The notes under the pieces: generated by a model
What the model was told of the DNA's origin: nothing
Database searches by the model: none
Seen by the model: only the letters and a program-made list of their open reading frames with translations
Shown: positions 43,789-52,079 of the stretch, one piece after another
Numbering within the stretch: position 1 is the first letter of the stretch
Layout of the letters: each line of letters opens with the position of its first letter
Assembly: GCF_040273735.1 (NCBI RefSeq)
Contig: NZ_JBELZM010000002.1
Coordinates: 62,001 to 126,000 of the forward strand
Reading direction: 5' to 3'
DNA length: 64,000 nucleotides
Source of the DNA: Solibacillus sp040273735
Lineage (GTDB): Bacteria; Bacillota; Bacilli; Bacillales_A; Planococcaceae
Translations under genes and position numbers: made by a program

Positions 43789-45032
43789 TTCCATTACTGG
43801 ATGTATACAAAGAGCGTTGGCAAGTGAATAGTGAACGAGCGATCAAGCCGGGTTTGGACGCAATTAAATCCGCACTGCGTCTTCTTGGACAGCCTGAAAA
43901 ACAGCTGAATGTAGTCCATTTAGCGGGAACGAACGGAAAAGGTTCAACATTGTCATTTATTGAAGGGGTGGCACGTGAATACGGATTATCAGTCGGGAAG
44001 TTTATGTCACCTTGTATTGTAGATGTTCATGATCAAATACAGATTGATGGCCGATCAATCACAAATGAGCAGATGGACCGGATGTTTCAGCAGTTTGCGA
44101 AAGCAGGGCTTAGCGGGAAACTGACGGACTTTGAACTACTGACAGCGGTTGCGTTTTTATATTTTGCTGAGCAAAAGCCGGACTTAGTGTTAATCGAAGC
44201 AGGAATGGGCGGCAGGGAAGACAGTACAAATGTTGTGACACCGATCGTTTCGATTGTCCCGAGTATCGCTTTGGAACATACAAATTTTTTAGGCAATACA
44301 TTAACGAGTATTGCATATCATAAAGCCGGCATATTGAAAGAAAATCGTCCGGCAGTAATTGGGGAAATGACAGAAGAGGTTACCGAAGTTTTCGAAAAGG
44401 AAGCCGTTCAGAAAAATGTGCCATTATTCAAGTTAGGTACCGACTTTTTCGTTTCCAAAAATGAAGGAACAGAAGTGTATGAGTATCCATTACTGCAACT
44501 CAACATTTCCGATTTAAAGCGTCAGCTACTAGGAAAACATCAGGGGCATAATATGGCATTGGCCATTACTGCATTTCTGCAAGTTTTAAAGAATTTCAAA
44601 TTGCCGCTAGATGTTCAAAAAATCCGTACGGGTGTGAACAATGCAATACTTGCCGGGCGCTTTGAACAAATCCGGCCGAATCTTTATTTTGACGGAGCAC
44701 ATAATCCTGCAAGTATTCAGTCATTGGTGGATACGGTAAAAGAGCACTTTCCGAACAAGCGAATCGAATTTGTCATCGGTTTACTGGCAGACAAGGATGT
44801 CAAAACAATTCTGCGGTCATTGGAAGAAGTCGGTGACGCTTTTTATTTCGCCGATATTCATAATGAACGGGCCATGCAGGCAATGACTCTTTACGAAATT
44901 AGTCAGGCGAAGGAAAAACAAATAATTGAAGATGTAAACGAATTTCTACAGCGCCCAGTAATAGGTGAAACAGTTCGAGTCGTTACCGGTTCACTCTATT
45001 TACTGAGTGAAATTCGACGAAATATGCACTGA
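43785..45032 (+). CDS. Folylpolyglutamate synthase-like protein, copy 2
   Basis: 415-residue paralogue of the preceding gene with the same architecture. P-loop AGTNGKGST (residues 47-55), KFMSPCIVDVHDQIQIDG, EAGMGGREDSTNVVTP, EHTNFLGNTLTSIAYHKAGIL, then AGRFEQIRPNLYFDGAHNPAS and a Mur-ligase C domain. All core ATP and Mg-binding residues are retained, so it is probably active. The two copies may divide dihydrofolate synthase and polyglutamylation work; this cannot be decided by eye. The start is ATG 43785, overlapping the folC stop. B. subtilis has one folC here. Confidence 0.87.
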   Translation: MIPLLDVYKERWQVNSERAIKPGLDAIKSALRLLGQPEKQLNVVHLAGTNGKGSTLSFIEGVAREYGLSVGKFMSPCIVDVHDQIQIDGRSITNEQMDRMFQQFAKAGLSGKLTDFELLTAVAFLYFAEQKPDLVLIEAGMGGREDSTNVVTPIVSIVPSIALEHTNFLGNTLTSIAYHKAGILKENRPAVIGEMTEEVTEVFEKEAVQKNVPLFKLGTDFFVSKNEGTEVYEYPLLQLNISDLKRQLLGKHQGHNMALAITAFLQVLKNFKLPLDVQKIRTGVNNAILAGRFEQIRPNLYFDGAHNPASIQSLVDTVKEHFPNKRIEFVIGLLADKDVKTILRSLEEVGDAFYFADIHNERAMQAMTLYEISQAKEKQIIEDVNEFLQRPVIGETVRVVTGSLYLLSEIRRNMH

Positions 45033-45148
45033 TTCCGACATGGCAACAAACTTTGGGGGAAGTGCGCATATTGCGATTTACGGGAATTTGAAAAATATGA
45101 ATTGCCGTAACCGTAATAGAAAAAGCAGACTGCAAATAAAGAAGAATA

Positions 45149-45204
45149 ATAGCGAAAACTTTTTAGTGGGAGGCGACAGCAGTCTCCTCTTTTTTTATCG
45201 CTAT
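45149..45204 (+). terminator. Nested hairpin terminator after the folC pair
   Basis: Outer arms ATAGCGAAAA / TTTTATCGCTAT enclose an inner GGAG / CTCC hairpin that is followed by CTTTTTTT. No competence gene comC is found in the about 210-bp gap where B. subtilis has one. Confidence 0.7.
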
Positions 45205-45246
45205 TTTGCTATTGTTGTATGAAAAAGAGATGGAGCTGTGGCAACG

Positions 45247-45843
45247 ATGAAAGCTTTAAGGAATAATGCCATTTTTCAAGCAATGTTCATTGGAAGTATT
45301 ACAGGGCTTGCTGGCGTCATACTATTTGTTTTTATTCTGCAACTACCTTCGACAACCGAAGAAGCTGCAGAAACAATCCCGACTGTTCAAACACCTGAGG
45401 AGCAGCAAGTACAGCAACAGTATTTTGCATTGCAGCACGGTGTTTTTTCAAATTTTGATAGTGCCGCACAATTTTTAGGGACTTATCCTACGTTAAATAA
45501 AGCAGCAGTTGTTAAAGTGGACGATCAGTATTTTGTCTGGTCAAGACTGGATACAGAAAAAGTGGAAACCGCATTAACGATTGTGCCTACCGGTTTTTAT
45601 AAAAAAATTAAGATTGCGAGCAGCTGTTCTAATCCTGCAGAACTGCAGCTGCCGGTCACATTGAAAGATCCGAAATTGTTCTCGGCTGAGGAAACTGAAG
45701 CGATTGACAAAAAACAGGTACCAGAAGATTGGACAGGGATTATGACTGAAGTTTCAAAGCTTTCGACGAATCCGAATGTTGTTCGTCTGCATATGTTTAT
45801 AAATTATTTTGAGAGTCTTGATTGCTTGAAAGTAACATTTTAA
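45247..45843 (+). CDS. Short SpoIIB-like SPOR-domain membrane protein
   Basis: 198-residue bitopic protein. Basic cytoplasmic start (MKALRNN), one transmembrane helix (about 12-35), an acidic Gln-rich linker, then a SPOR-like fold from about residue 58: QQYFALQHGVFSNFDSAAQFLGTYPTLNKAAVVKVDDQYFVW. Residues 118-198 are unassigned, with two Cys (SSCSN, FESLDCLKV). SPOR domains bind denuded septal glycan. Its position just upstream of maf matches B. subtilis spoIIB, a 332-residue SPOR protein needed for septal peptidoglycan thinning in sporulation; this one is much shorter. ATG 45247 is preferred over GTG 45238, which sits too close to the GGAG. Confidence 0.7.
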   Translation: MKALRNNAIFQAMFIGSITGLAGVILFVFILQLPSTTEEAAETIPTVQTPEEQQVQQQYFALQHGVFSNFDSAAQFLGTYPTLNKAAVVKVDDQYFVWSRLDTEKVETALTIVPTGFYKKIKIASSCSNPAELQLPVTLKDPKLFSAEETEAIDKKQVPEDWTGIMTEVSKLSTNPNVVRLHMFINYFESLDCLKVTF

Positions 45844-45899
45844 TTGATGAAAACATAATCAAATTGTGCTTTTCGCATATTTGCAAATAGAGTTGGCTG

Positions 45900-45929
45900 T
45901 TGTTCAAATTTCCTTTTCTCAGTTACTAT
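45900..45929 (+). promoter_or_regulatory. Candidate maf-radC promoter
   Basis: -35 TTGTTC, 18-base spacer, -10 TACTAT, 20 bases before the maf start. Confidence 0.45.
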
Positions 45930-45949
45930 AGAGTGTAGGAGGATTGGAA

Positions 45950-46543
45950 ATGAATTTTACTACAAATGAACAACTAATATTAGCTTCTGCTTCACCAAGG
46001 AGAAAGGAATTGCTTCAAATGCTGAATGTACCGTTTGAAATTGTGACAAGCGATGTTGTCGAAACAAGCGTTACTGGCGATACGGCCCATGAATATGTGA
46101 CAGAAGTGGCATTATTGAAAGCGCGGGATGTGGCCCAGAAATGTCCGAATCATTGTATTATCGGAGCGGATACAATTGTTGTGTTTAATGACCAAATACT
46201 GCACAAGCCTGTTTCGGAGGAAGAAGCCGTAGAGCATTTAACGAAGCTTTCCGGAAATCGTCATGAAGTGATGACTGCTGTAGCTCTTATTTTGACGGAC
46301 GGAACAGAGCATACATTTGTTGAAGTAACAACGGTTCTATTTAAAGATGTTTCTCCCCAAATGATTAAGGCCTATGTTCAGACAGCTGATCCTTTCGATA
46401 AAGCAGGCGGATACGGAATACAGACGAGTGGCGCCATGCTCGTTGACCGTATTGAAGGAGACTACAATAATGTCGTCGGTTTACCGATTGCTACATTAGT
46501 TCAAAAAATGCTTACATTACAACTACTAAAACTACCATTTTAG
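45950..46543 (+). CDS. maf: Maf-family nucleotide pyrophosphatase
   Basis: 197-residue house-cleaning NTP pyrophosphatase that hydrolyses dTTP/UTP and modified pyrimidine nucleotides. Signature N terminus LILASASPRRKELLQML, catalytic IIGADTIVVFNDQILHKP, the SGNRHEVMTAVAL block, and DPFDKAGGYGIQ near the C terminus. Overexpression inhibits septation in B. subtilis. The start is ATG 45950, six bases after AGGAGGA. radC begins 11 bases after its stop, so the two are probably co-transcribed. Confidence 0.95.
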   Translation: MNFTTNEQLILASASPRRKELLQMLNVPFEIVTSDVVETSVTGDTAHEYVTEVALLKARDVAQKCPNHCIIGADTIVVFNDQILHKPVSEEEAVEHLTKLSGNRHEVMTAVALILTDGTEHTFVEVTTVLFKDVSPQMIKAYVQTADPFDKAGGYGIQTSGAMLVDRIEGDYNNVVGLPIATLVQKMLTLQLLKLPF

Positions 46544-46554
46544 GAGTGATGTAA

Positions 46555-47253
46555 ATGACGGTTCAACCGTTACTGAATATGAAAATCCATGACGTTCATG
46601 AAGCAGACCGCCCGCGTGAGCGCCTCATCCGCCAAGGTGCAAGAAGCCTGTCAAATCAGGAGCTCATAGCCATATTGCTCGGCACCGGAACAAAAAGAGA
46701 ATCTGTATTGACAGTAGCCAATCGGGTATTGATCAACTTCGAAAAATTGCATAATTTAAAGCATGCAACACTCGAAGAAATGACCGGGATTAATGGAATA
46801 GGCGAAGCAAAAGCAGTTTTGCTGCTTGCTGCAATCGAACTGGGAAGAAGACTCGCATCGAAAGATTTGGAAGAACGCTTTACGATCCGCTCGCCGGAAG
46901 ATGCAGCCACCTTTTTAATGCAGGATATGACATCATTACAGCAGGAGCATTTTGTCTGTCTTTTTCTCAACGTAAAAAATCAGGTTCTCCATAAACAAAC
47001 CATCTTTGTTGGGAGTTTGAATGCCAGCATTGTCCATCCACGGGAAATTTTCCGCGAAGCTGTAAAACGTTCCGCTGCTTCTATCATTTGTTCCCACAAC
47101 CATCCAAGCGGCATCCCGACACCAAGCCCGGAAGATATCGATGTCACAACAAGACTTTATGAAGCCGGCAAAATAGTCGGAGTCGATTTGCTCGACCACG
47201 TCATCATTGGTGATCATCAGTTTATAAGCATGAAGGAAAAGGGATATTTCTAG
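46555..47253 (+). CDS. radC: RadC/JAB-domain protein (YsxA)
   Basis: 232-residue protein with the usual RadC layout. An N-terminal UPF0758 helical region (DRPRERLIRQGARSLSNQELIAILL) and a helix-hairpin-helix (GINGIGEAKAVLLLAAIELG) are followed by a JAB/MPN-like metalloprotease fold with the zinc signature SHNHPSGIPTPSPEDIDVT. Despite its name, a role in DNA repair is not supported in E. coli; the molecular function is unknown. Start ATG 46555 with AGGAGTGATG upstream. The terminator lies nearly 200 bases downstream, beyond a GC-rich repeat-like element. Confidence 0.93.
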   Translation: MTVQPLLNMKIHDVHEADRPRERLIRQGARSLSNQELIAILLGTGTKRESVLTVANRVLINFEKLHNLKHATLEEMTGINGIGEAKAVLLLAAIELGRRLASKDLEERFTIRSPEDAATFLMQDMTSLQQEHFVCLFLNVKNQVLHKQTIFVGSLNASIVHPREIFREAVKRSAASIICSHNHPSGIPTPSPEDIDVTTRLYEAGKIVGVDLLDHVIIGDHQFISMKEKGYF

Positions 47254-47291
47254 AGGATTCTAGGTAAAACATGGGAATAGCGAAATTTATT

Positions 47292-47430
47292 TTACGAAAG
47301 CGAAGCGGCAGGAGCACTGATGCCTAAAGCTAGGAACAAAAGCTAAGACCGCCACGTCCTGTGGCAACGCTTTGTGACCAATATCCAGTTGGCCTCATGC
47401 CCGCGGGAAGCGTCACGAAATGGAAATCAA
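47292..47430. repeat. GC-rich intergenic element resembling a dispersed Bacillaceae repeat
   Basis: GC-rich against AT-rich flanks. It contains the hairpin GCCAC-GTCCT-GTGGC (47351-47365) and the palindrome CCCGCGGG (47400-47407). On the minus strand its right part reads GACGCTTCCCGCGGGC, close to the CGCTTTCCGCGGGC core of an intergenic repeat I recall as abundant in Bacillaceae. Only one copy is present in this window. Confidence 0.5.
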
Positions 47431-47448
47431 TTTATACGCACAGCGAAC

Positions 47449-47488
47449 AAACACCATTTTTTCTCACAAAGAAAAAAATGGTGTTTTT
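47449..47488 (+). terminator. Terminator upstream of mreB
   Basis: Stem AACACCATTTTTTT / AAAAAAATGGTGTT with a short loop, then TTTTT. It insulates mreB from the maf-radC unit. Confidence 0.88.
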
Positions 47489-47848
47489 AAATTGTGTCTC
47501 ACATCTAATGTTTGTAGTTATTTTATAATTAGGAATTATTACATTGCGATAACAATTATTACGGATTTAAAAATTCGTCGACAATTTTCGCAATTGCAAC
47601 TTTTATTTGTTATATTCGTCATAAGCATGTGGCGATTTTGTTAAATCTTACATATTAATTTTATTTGTCTCGTAACGGAAATAGAAATACAATAGTAAAG
47701 TAGTGTTGTAGAAAAAAACATTCGACAAAAGTCGCGATTCGGTGCTTGTAACACTATAATTTTTTGATGTAATTCGTTATAATAGAGCGTATGATTTTGC
47801 TAGCATCATAAATTAGAAATTGTTTTAATAAGAAAGGGAGTACTTAAT

Positions 47849-48865
47849 TTGTTTGGATTAGGGAATAAAGATGTCGGGATCGATCTTGGCACAGCTAATA
47901 CATTGGTATTTGTAAAAGGTAAAGGAATTGTATTACGTGAACCTTCAGTAGTAGCGAAAAATACAAAAACAGGCGATATTGTAGCAGTCGGAAATGACGC
48001 AAAAAATATGATCGGTCGTACACCAGGTTCAATCGTGGCTATCCGCCCAATGAAAGATGGCGTTATTGCTGATTTTGAAATTACAACAGCAATGATCCAA
48101 TATTATTTAAAAGAAGCTATGAAAGCATCGGGTTCTAACTGGAAGAAACCGAATGTCATGATTTGTGTGCCATATGGTATTACATCAGTTGAGCAACGTG
48201 CTGTTATTGATGCAAGCCGTCAAGCAGGCGCAAAAGAAGCATTTACAATTGAAGAACCATTTGCGGCAGCCATCGGTGCTAACTTGCCGGTATGGGAGCC
48301 AACAGGTTCGATGGTAGTAGATATCGGTGGAGGTACAACGGAAGTTGCTGTTATTTCTCTTGGCGGTATTGTAACAAGTGAATCAGTACGTGTTGGTGGT
48401 GATGCAATGGATCAATCCATCATTGCCTATATCCGTAAAACATATAATTTAACAATTGGTGAGCGTACAGCGGAAAGCATCAAAGTAGAAATTGGTACGG
48501 CACGTGCTGAAGGACCTGCTGAAACGATGGAAATTCGTGGACGCGACCTGTTAACAGGCTTACCAAAAACGATTGAAATTACATCAGATGAAATTTCAAA
48601 ATCTTTACATGAAGCTATTGTAGTTATTTTAGATGGCGTTAAGAAAACATTGGAACAAACACCACCTGAATTATCTGCAGACGTAATGGAACGCGGCATT
48701 GTTTTAACAGGCGGTGGTGCATTATTGCGCAATTTAGATAAAGTAATCAGTGATGAAACAAAAATGCCTGTATTTATTGCTGAAGATCCGTTAGATTGTG
48801 TTGCAATCGGAACGGGTAAAGCATTAGACAACATCGCTCTAATTCGTGCGCAACAATTGAAGTAA
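47849..48865 (+). CDS. mreB: Rod-shape-determining protein MreB
   Basis: 338-residue bacterial actin homologue that organises lateral wall synthesis with MreC, MreD and RodA. Phosphate-1 loop DLGTANT at residues 12-18, phosphate-2 VVDIGGGTTEVAVISLGG, and adenosine motif GIVLTGGGALLRNLDK. An N-terminal membrane-binding stretch (MFGLG) is typical of Gram-positive MreB. The start is TTG with AAAGGGAG ten bases upstream. Heads the mreBCD cluster: mreC follows after 12 bases. Confidence 0.97.
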   Translation: MFGLGNKDVGIDLGTANTLVFVKGKGIVLREPSVVAKNTKTGDIVAVGNDAKNMIGRTPGSIVAIRPMKDGVIADFEITTAMIQYYLKEAMKASGSNWKKPNVMICVPYGITSVEQRAVIDASRQAGAKEAFTIEEPFAAAIGANLPVWEPTGSMVVDIGGGTTEVAVISLGGIVTSESVRVGGDAMDQSIIAYIRKTYNLTIGERTAESIKVEIGTARAEGPAETMEIRGRDLLTGLPKTIEITSDEISKSLHEAIVVILDGVKKTLEQTPPELSADVMERGIVLTGGGALLRNLDKVISDETKMPVFIAEDPLDCVAIGTGKALDNIALIRAQQLK

Positions 48866-48877
48866 GGAGGACTGGCA

Positions 48878-49795
48878 GTGCCACATTTTTCTAATAAAAA
48901 GTTAATTGTCCTATTAGTAAGCGTGATTTTTCTAGTGGCATTGATTGGTTTCTCTTTACGTGATCGTCATAACGCAACATTACCCGAGAAAATTATTAAA
49001 GATACAGTTGGCTTTGCACAATCGCTTGTCGCAAAGCCGGCTAATTACATAACAGGTATTTTTAGCAATATTGATTCGCTGTTGAATACGTATGAAGAGA
49101 ACCAGCGCTTAAAAATGCGTCTAGAAGACTTTGCCGTCCTGAAGGCGGAAGTAAGTACATTAAAGGCCGAAAATTCTTCATTGCGTGAACTCGCATCAAT
49201 CGAGGAAAGTTTGCGTGATTTCGACCCAATTCAGGCGACGGTCATCGCGAGAAACCCTGATCAGTGGGAAGAAAAAATTATTTTAAATAAAGGGACAGCA
49301 CATGGTGTTGAAAAAAACATGGCTGTTATGACTTCTCGAGGGCTAGTTGGTAAAATTGTCATTGCGACACCTTATACTTCCGAAGTGGAATTGCTTTATA
49401 CGAATAATGAAAACTATCGTGTATCAGCAGTAGTACATGATGAAAAGAATAAGGAAATTCATGGTTTAATAGAAGGTTATGACGTTGAGCGTAACGAATT
49501 ATTATTAAAGCGTATCGATTCCAAAGTTGACCTGAAAGAAGGCGGAAAAGTATTGTCTTCAGGACTTGGTGGAATCTTCCCGAAAGGTATCTTAATCGGT
49601 GAGATTACAGAAGTAACAACTGATGATTTCGGTTTAACGAAGATGGCCTATGTCAAACCAGCAGCAGATTTTTCAATGATCGAACATGTTATTATTGCTA
49701 AGCGCAAAACAATTTCGGTAGATGGTTCTGACGGTGGCAGTACAAATGAAGATTTAGTAAATGGACCAGCCGATGAAAATGAGGGGGATAAGTAA
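48878..49795 (+). CDS. mreC: Rod-shape-determining protein MreC
   Basis: 305-residue bitopic protein. Single N-terminal transmembrane helix (about residues 8-25), an external coiled coil (about 70-105: NTYEENQRLKMRLEDFAVLKAEVSTLKAENSSLREL) and two beta-barrel domains (about 115-275) with the family's NKGTAHGVEKNMAVMTSRGLVGKI. The acidic Gly/Asn/Asp-rich tail is probably disordered. It links penicillin-binding proteins to MreB filaments. GTG start with AAGGAGG upstream. Overlaps mreD by one base (TAATG). Confidence 0.95.
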   Translation: MPHFSNKKLIVLLVSVIFLVALIGFSLRDRHNATLPEKIIKDTVGFAQSLVAKPANYITGIFSNIDSLLNTYEENQRLKMRLEDFAVLKAEVSTLKAENSSLRELASIEESLRDFDPIQATVIARNPDQWEEKIILNKGTAHGVEKNMAVMTSRGLVGKIVIATPYTSEVELLYTNNENYRVSAVVHDEKNKEIHGLIEGYDVERNELLLKRIDSKVDLKEGGKVLSSGLGGIFPKGILIGEITEVTTDDFGLTKMAYVKPAADFSMIEHVIIAKRKTISVDGSDGGSTNEDLVNGPADENEGDK

Positions 49796-50313
49796 TGCTC
49801 GCTCGATTTTTAATTGGCTTCGTTGCTGTCTTGCTGTTTTTGCTAGAATCTGAATTTGCCGTATTCTCCCCATTGCAATTGGGCGAAGGAATCTATTATT
49901 TGATTCCGCGTTTTTTAATTTTATATTTAATTTTTCTAGCCATTTATTACAGCCGCAAAAAAGCCATGATTTATGGTCTTATTTTTGGACTTTGTTTTGA
50001 TGTGTTTTATATTAATATTATTGGTCTTTATACGGTGTTATATCCCGCCATCTGCTATATTGCGGCATGGTGTGTAAAACGTGTTCATCCACATTTAGTA
50101 TTTTCTACGATTTTGGCATTATTGCTAATGATTGTTTTCGAATTTGTTGTATATGAATTTTTCTATATGCTCCAATTTACAACGATGGCGCTTCAGCCGT
50201 TTCTAGTGAATCGATTAGTTCCGACAACAATTGGTAATCTATTATTTTTGATAATGCTTGCATGGGCGTTTAAATATTGTCTTAGCGCTCGTGTATTTCA
50301 ACGGGCACAATAG
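49795..50313 (+). CDS. mreD: Rod-shape-determining protein MreD
   Basis: 172-residue integral membrane protein with five to six transmembrane segments, short hydrophilic loops and the family sequence GLIFGLCFDVFYINIIGLYTVLYP. Partner of MreC and RodA in the elongasome. Start coupled to the mreC stop by a one-base overlap. A strong terminator follows, so minCD form a separate or partly read-through unit, as in B. subtilis where mreBCD and minCD are linked. Confidence 0.93.
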   Translation: MLARFLIGFVAVLLFLLESEFAVFSPLQLGEGIYYLIPRFLILYLIFLAIYYSRKKAMIYGLIFGLCFDVFYINIIGLYTVLYPAICYIAAWCVKRVHPHLVFSTILALLLMIVFEFVVYEFFYMLQFTTMALQPFLVNRLVPTTIGNLLFLIMLAWAFKYCLSARVFQRAQ

Positions 50314-50324
50314 CATTTTAAAAA

Positions 50325-50373
50325 AGCGAAAAGAAACAAAACGGACCTGTAATCCGATTGTTTTCTTTTCGTT
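50325..50373 (+). terminator. mreBCD terminator
   Basis: Long stem GCGAAAAGAAACAAAACGGA / TCCGATTGTTTTCTTTTCG with a 7-base loop and small mismatches, followed by TTATTAT. Confidence 0.75.
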
Positions 50374-50404
50374 ATTATGTAGCGCGAGGTGACTTGAAAA
50401 AGCT

Positions 50405-51073
50405 ATGAAAAAACAAATTATCCATATTAAAGGAACAAAAGATGGGTTAGTACTTCGTTTGGATGACCAATGTTCTTTTATCGAGTTGGTAGAAGAACTT
50501 GGAAAAAAAGTTACAGACGGCCATCTTGATGGTAAAATAGATGTACAATTGCACTTAGGAAAACGTTACTGTACACAAGAGCAAAAAGACCAGCTAACCG
50601 AAATTGTGGAACAACAGCAAAAACTATGTGTGAAAAAAATTCAAAGTGATGTTATTACATTAGAAGAAAGCCATAAACTGCTTGAGACAAGTCGCTTCGA
50701 AACATATGTAGGCATTGTGCGTTCCGGACAAACGATTCGTGTAACGGGTGATATACTTGTGTTAGGTGATGTCAATCCAAACGGACGTATTGAGGCAGGG
50801 GGTAATGTACATATTGCGGGTAAGTTAAAGGGCATTGTGCATGCAGGCATGGGTGGCAATGAACAAGCAATTGTATCCGCGTCACATTTTGAACCAACAC
50901 ATATATTAATCGGGAATTATGTGGAAGTAATGACGAACGAGTCGCAATATATATTAGACAATACCGATCAAATTTTTGCCTATCTTGGAGAAAATAATGT
51001 AATAGCATATGATAGAATCCAGGAAATAAGAAATGTACGACCGAATTTATCAACATTCAAAGGAGGAAGCTAA
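50405..51073 (+). CDS. minC: Septum-site-determining protein MinC
   Basis: 222-residue division inhibitor that blocks FtsZ polymer bundling. The N-terminal domain (1-100) is followed by the beta-helical C-terminal domain (about 105-210) with the signatures RSGQTIRVTGDILVLGDVNPNGRIEAGGNVHIAGKLKGIVHAGMGG. Start ATG with AGGTGACTTGAA upstream. It is directly followed by minD, whose ribosome-binding site AAAGGAGG lies in the last minC codons. Confidence 0.95.
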   Translation: MKKQIIHIKGTKDGLVLRLDDQCSFIELVEELGKKVTDGHLDGKIDVQLHLGKRYCTQEQKDQLTEIVEQQQKLCVKKIQSDVITLEESHKLLETSRFETYVGIVRSGQTIRVTGDILVLGDVNPNGRIEAGGNVHIAGKLKGIVHAGMGGNEQAIVSASHFEPTHILIGNYVEVMTNESQYILDNTDQIFAYLGENNVIAYDRIQEIRNVRPNLSTFKGGS

Positions 51074-51958
51074 ATGAGTGATGAAGAATTATTATTCTCT
51101 AAGAATACTGATGATACTGGAGCTCAAAAAGCTACCTTATATAAGGAAGGGGCCGCTAATGTGGGAGAAGCAATCGTTATAACTTCAGGAAAAGGTGGAG
51201 TAGGGAAAACTACTACGACTGCAAACCTAGGAACGGCATTGGCACTTCAAGGAAAGAAAGTTTGTCTAGTCGATACGGATATCGGACTGCGTAATTTAGA
51301 CGTTATATTAGGATTGGAAAATCGGATCATTTATGATTTAGTGGACGTAATTGAAGGCCGCTGTAAAACGCATCAGGCATTAGTAAAGGACAAACGTGTA
51401 GATGAACGTCTATACTTGATGCCTGCTGCCCAAAACACAGACAAAAACGCCATCAACCCTGAACAGATGAAAGCTTTGATCGATGAGTTGAAGCGTGAGT
51501 TTGACTATATTTTAATTGATTGTCCGGCTGGTATTGAGCAAGGCTACCGCAATGCGGTCGCTGGTGCGGATCGTGCCATTGTTGTGACGACACCTGAAAT
51601 TTCAGCAGTAAGAGATGCGGATCGAATTATCGGATTGCTTGAGCAGGAGCCGATTGAACCGCCGAAACTTATTATTAACCGAATCCGTAAAAGCTTAATG
51701 AACAACGGAGATGCGATGGATATTACAGAAGTAACTACACATTTATCGATTGATTTATTGGGAATCATCATTGATAGTGAAGATGTTATCAGTTCATCCA
51801 ATAAAGGTGAACCAATTGTCATGAATCCGAACAACAAAGCATCATTGGGATACCGTAATATTGCACGCCGTATATTAGGTGATTCTGTGCCGTTAATGTC
51901 CTTGGAAGATGATCAGCCAAAAGGCGTTTTCGCGAAATTAAAAGCATTGTTTAAATAA
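51074..51958 (+). CDS. minD: Septum-site-determining protein MinD
   Basis: Deviant Walker-A ATPase of the ParA/MinD family that recruits MinC to the membrane. P-loop SGKGGVGKT (residues 38-46 in this numbering), LVDTDIGLRNLD, IIDSEDVISSSNKGEP, and a C-terminal amphipathic membrane-targeting helix (GVFAKLKALFK). Two starts are possible. ATG 51074 has a perfect AGGAGG seven bases upstream and gives 294 residues with a 29-residue extension. GTG 51161 (GGAAGGGG upstream) gives 265 residues starting at GEAIVITSGKGG, exactly where B. subtilis MinD starts. I list the longer form, but the shorter fits the family. Confidence 0.93.
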   Translation: MSDEELLFSKNTDDTGAQKATLYKEGAANVGEAIVITSGKGGVGKTTTTANLGTALALQGKKVCLVDTDIGLRNLDVILGLENRIIYDLVDVIEGRCKTHQALVKDKRVDERLYLMPAAQNTDKNAINPEQMKALIDELKREFDYILIDCPAGIEQGYRNAVAGADRAIVVTTPEISAVRDADRIIGLLEQEPIEPPKLIINRIRKSLMNNGDAMDITEVTTHLSIDLLGIIIDSEDVISSSNKGEPIVMNPNNKASLGYRNIARRILGDSVPLMSLEDDQPKGVFAKLKALFK

Positions 51959-51963
51959 GAAGT

Positions 51964-52008
51964 AAGCTGTAAAGAATAAAATTATTTTATTCTTTACAGC
52001 TTTTTTTC
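51964..52008 (+). terminator. minCD terminator
   Basis: Perfect stem AAGCTGTAAAGAATAAAAT / ATTTTATTCTTTACAGCTT (nearly closed loop) plus T run. Confidence 0.93.
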
Positions 52009-52024
52009 TATGTACAGGCTTTCT

Positions 52025-52054
52025 TGAATTGTATTGTCGTTCCTGACATATACT
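52025..52054 (+). promoter_or_regulatory. Candidate sigma-E promoter of spoIVFA
   Basis: CATATACT (52047-52054) resembles the sigma-E -10 (CATACANT), with a GAATTGT-like -35 about 14-15 bases upstream. spoIVFAB is sigma-E dependent in B. subtilis. Confidence 0.45.
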
Positions 52055-52079
52055 AGTGCAAAAAGATTGGATGGTGAGC

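Larger units (their letters stand above)
47254..47848 (+). other. radC-mreB intergenic region
   Basis: 595 bases without a convincing gene. It holds the GC-rich structured element (47292-47430), a strong hairpin terminator (47449-47488) and the AT-rich mreB upstream region with two TATAAT boxes (47755-47760 and 47778-47783) that lack clear -35 partners. A 74-codon ORF across the hairpin is not credible. Confidence 0.6.

Noticed and set aside
45007..45222. 71-codon ORF after the second folC
   Set aside because: It starts inside folC without a ribosome-binding site and reads through the nested terminator.
47420..47644. 74-codon plus-strand ORF upstream of mreB
   Set aside because: It runs through a perfect terminator hairpin, has no ribosome-binding site and shows low-complexity hydrophobic translation.
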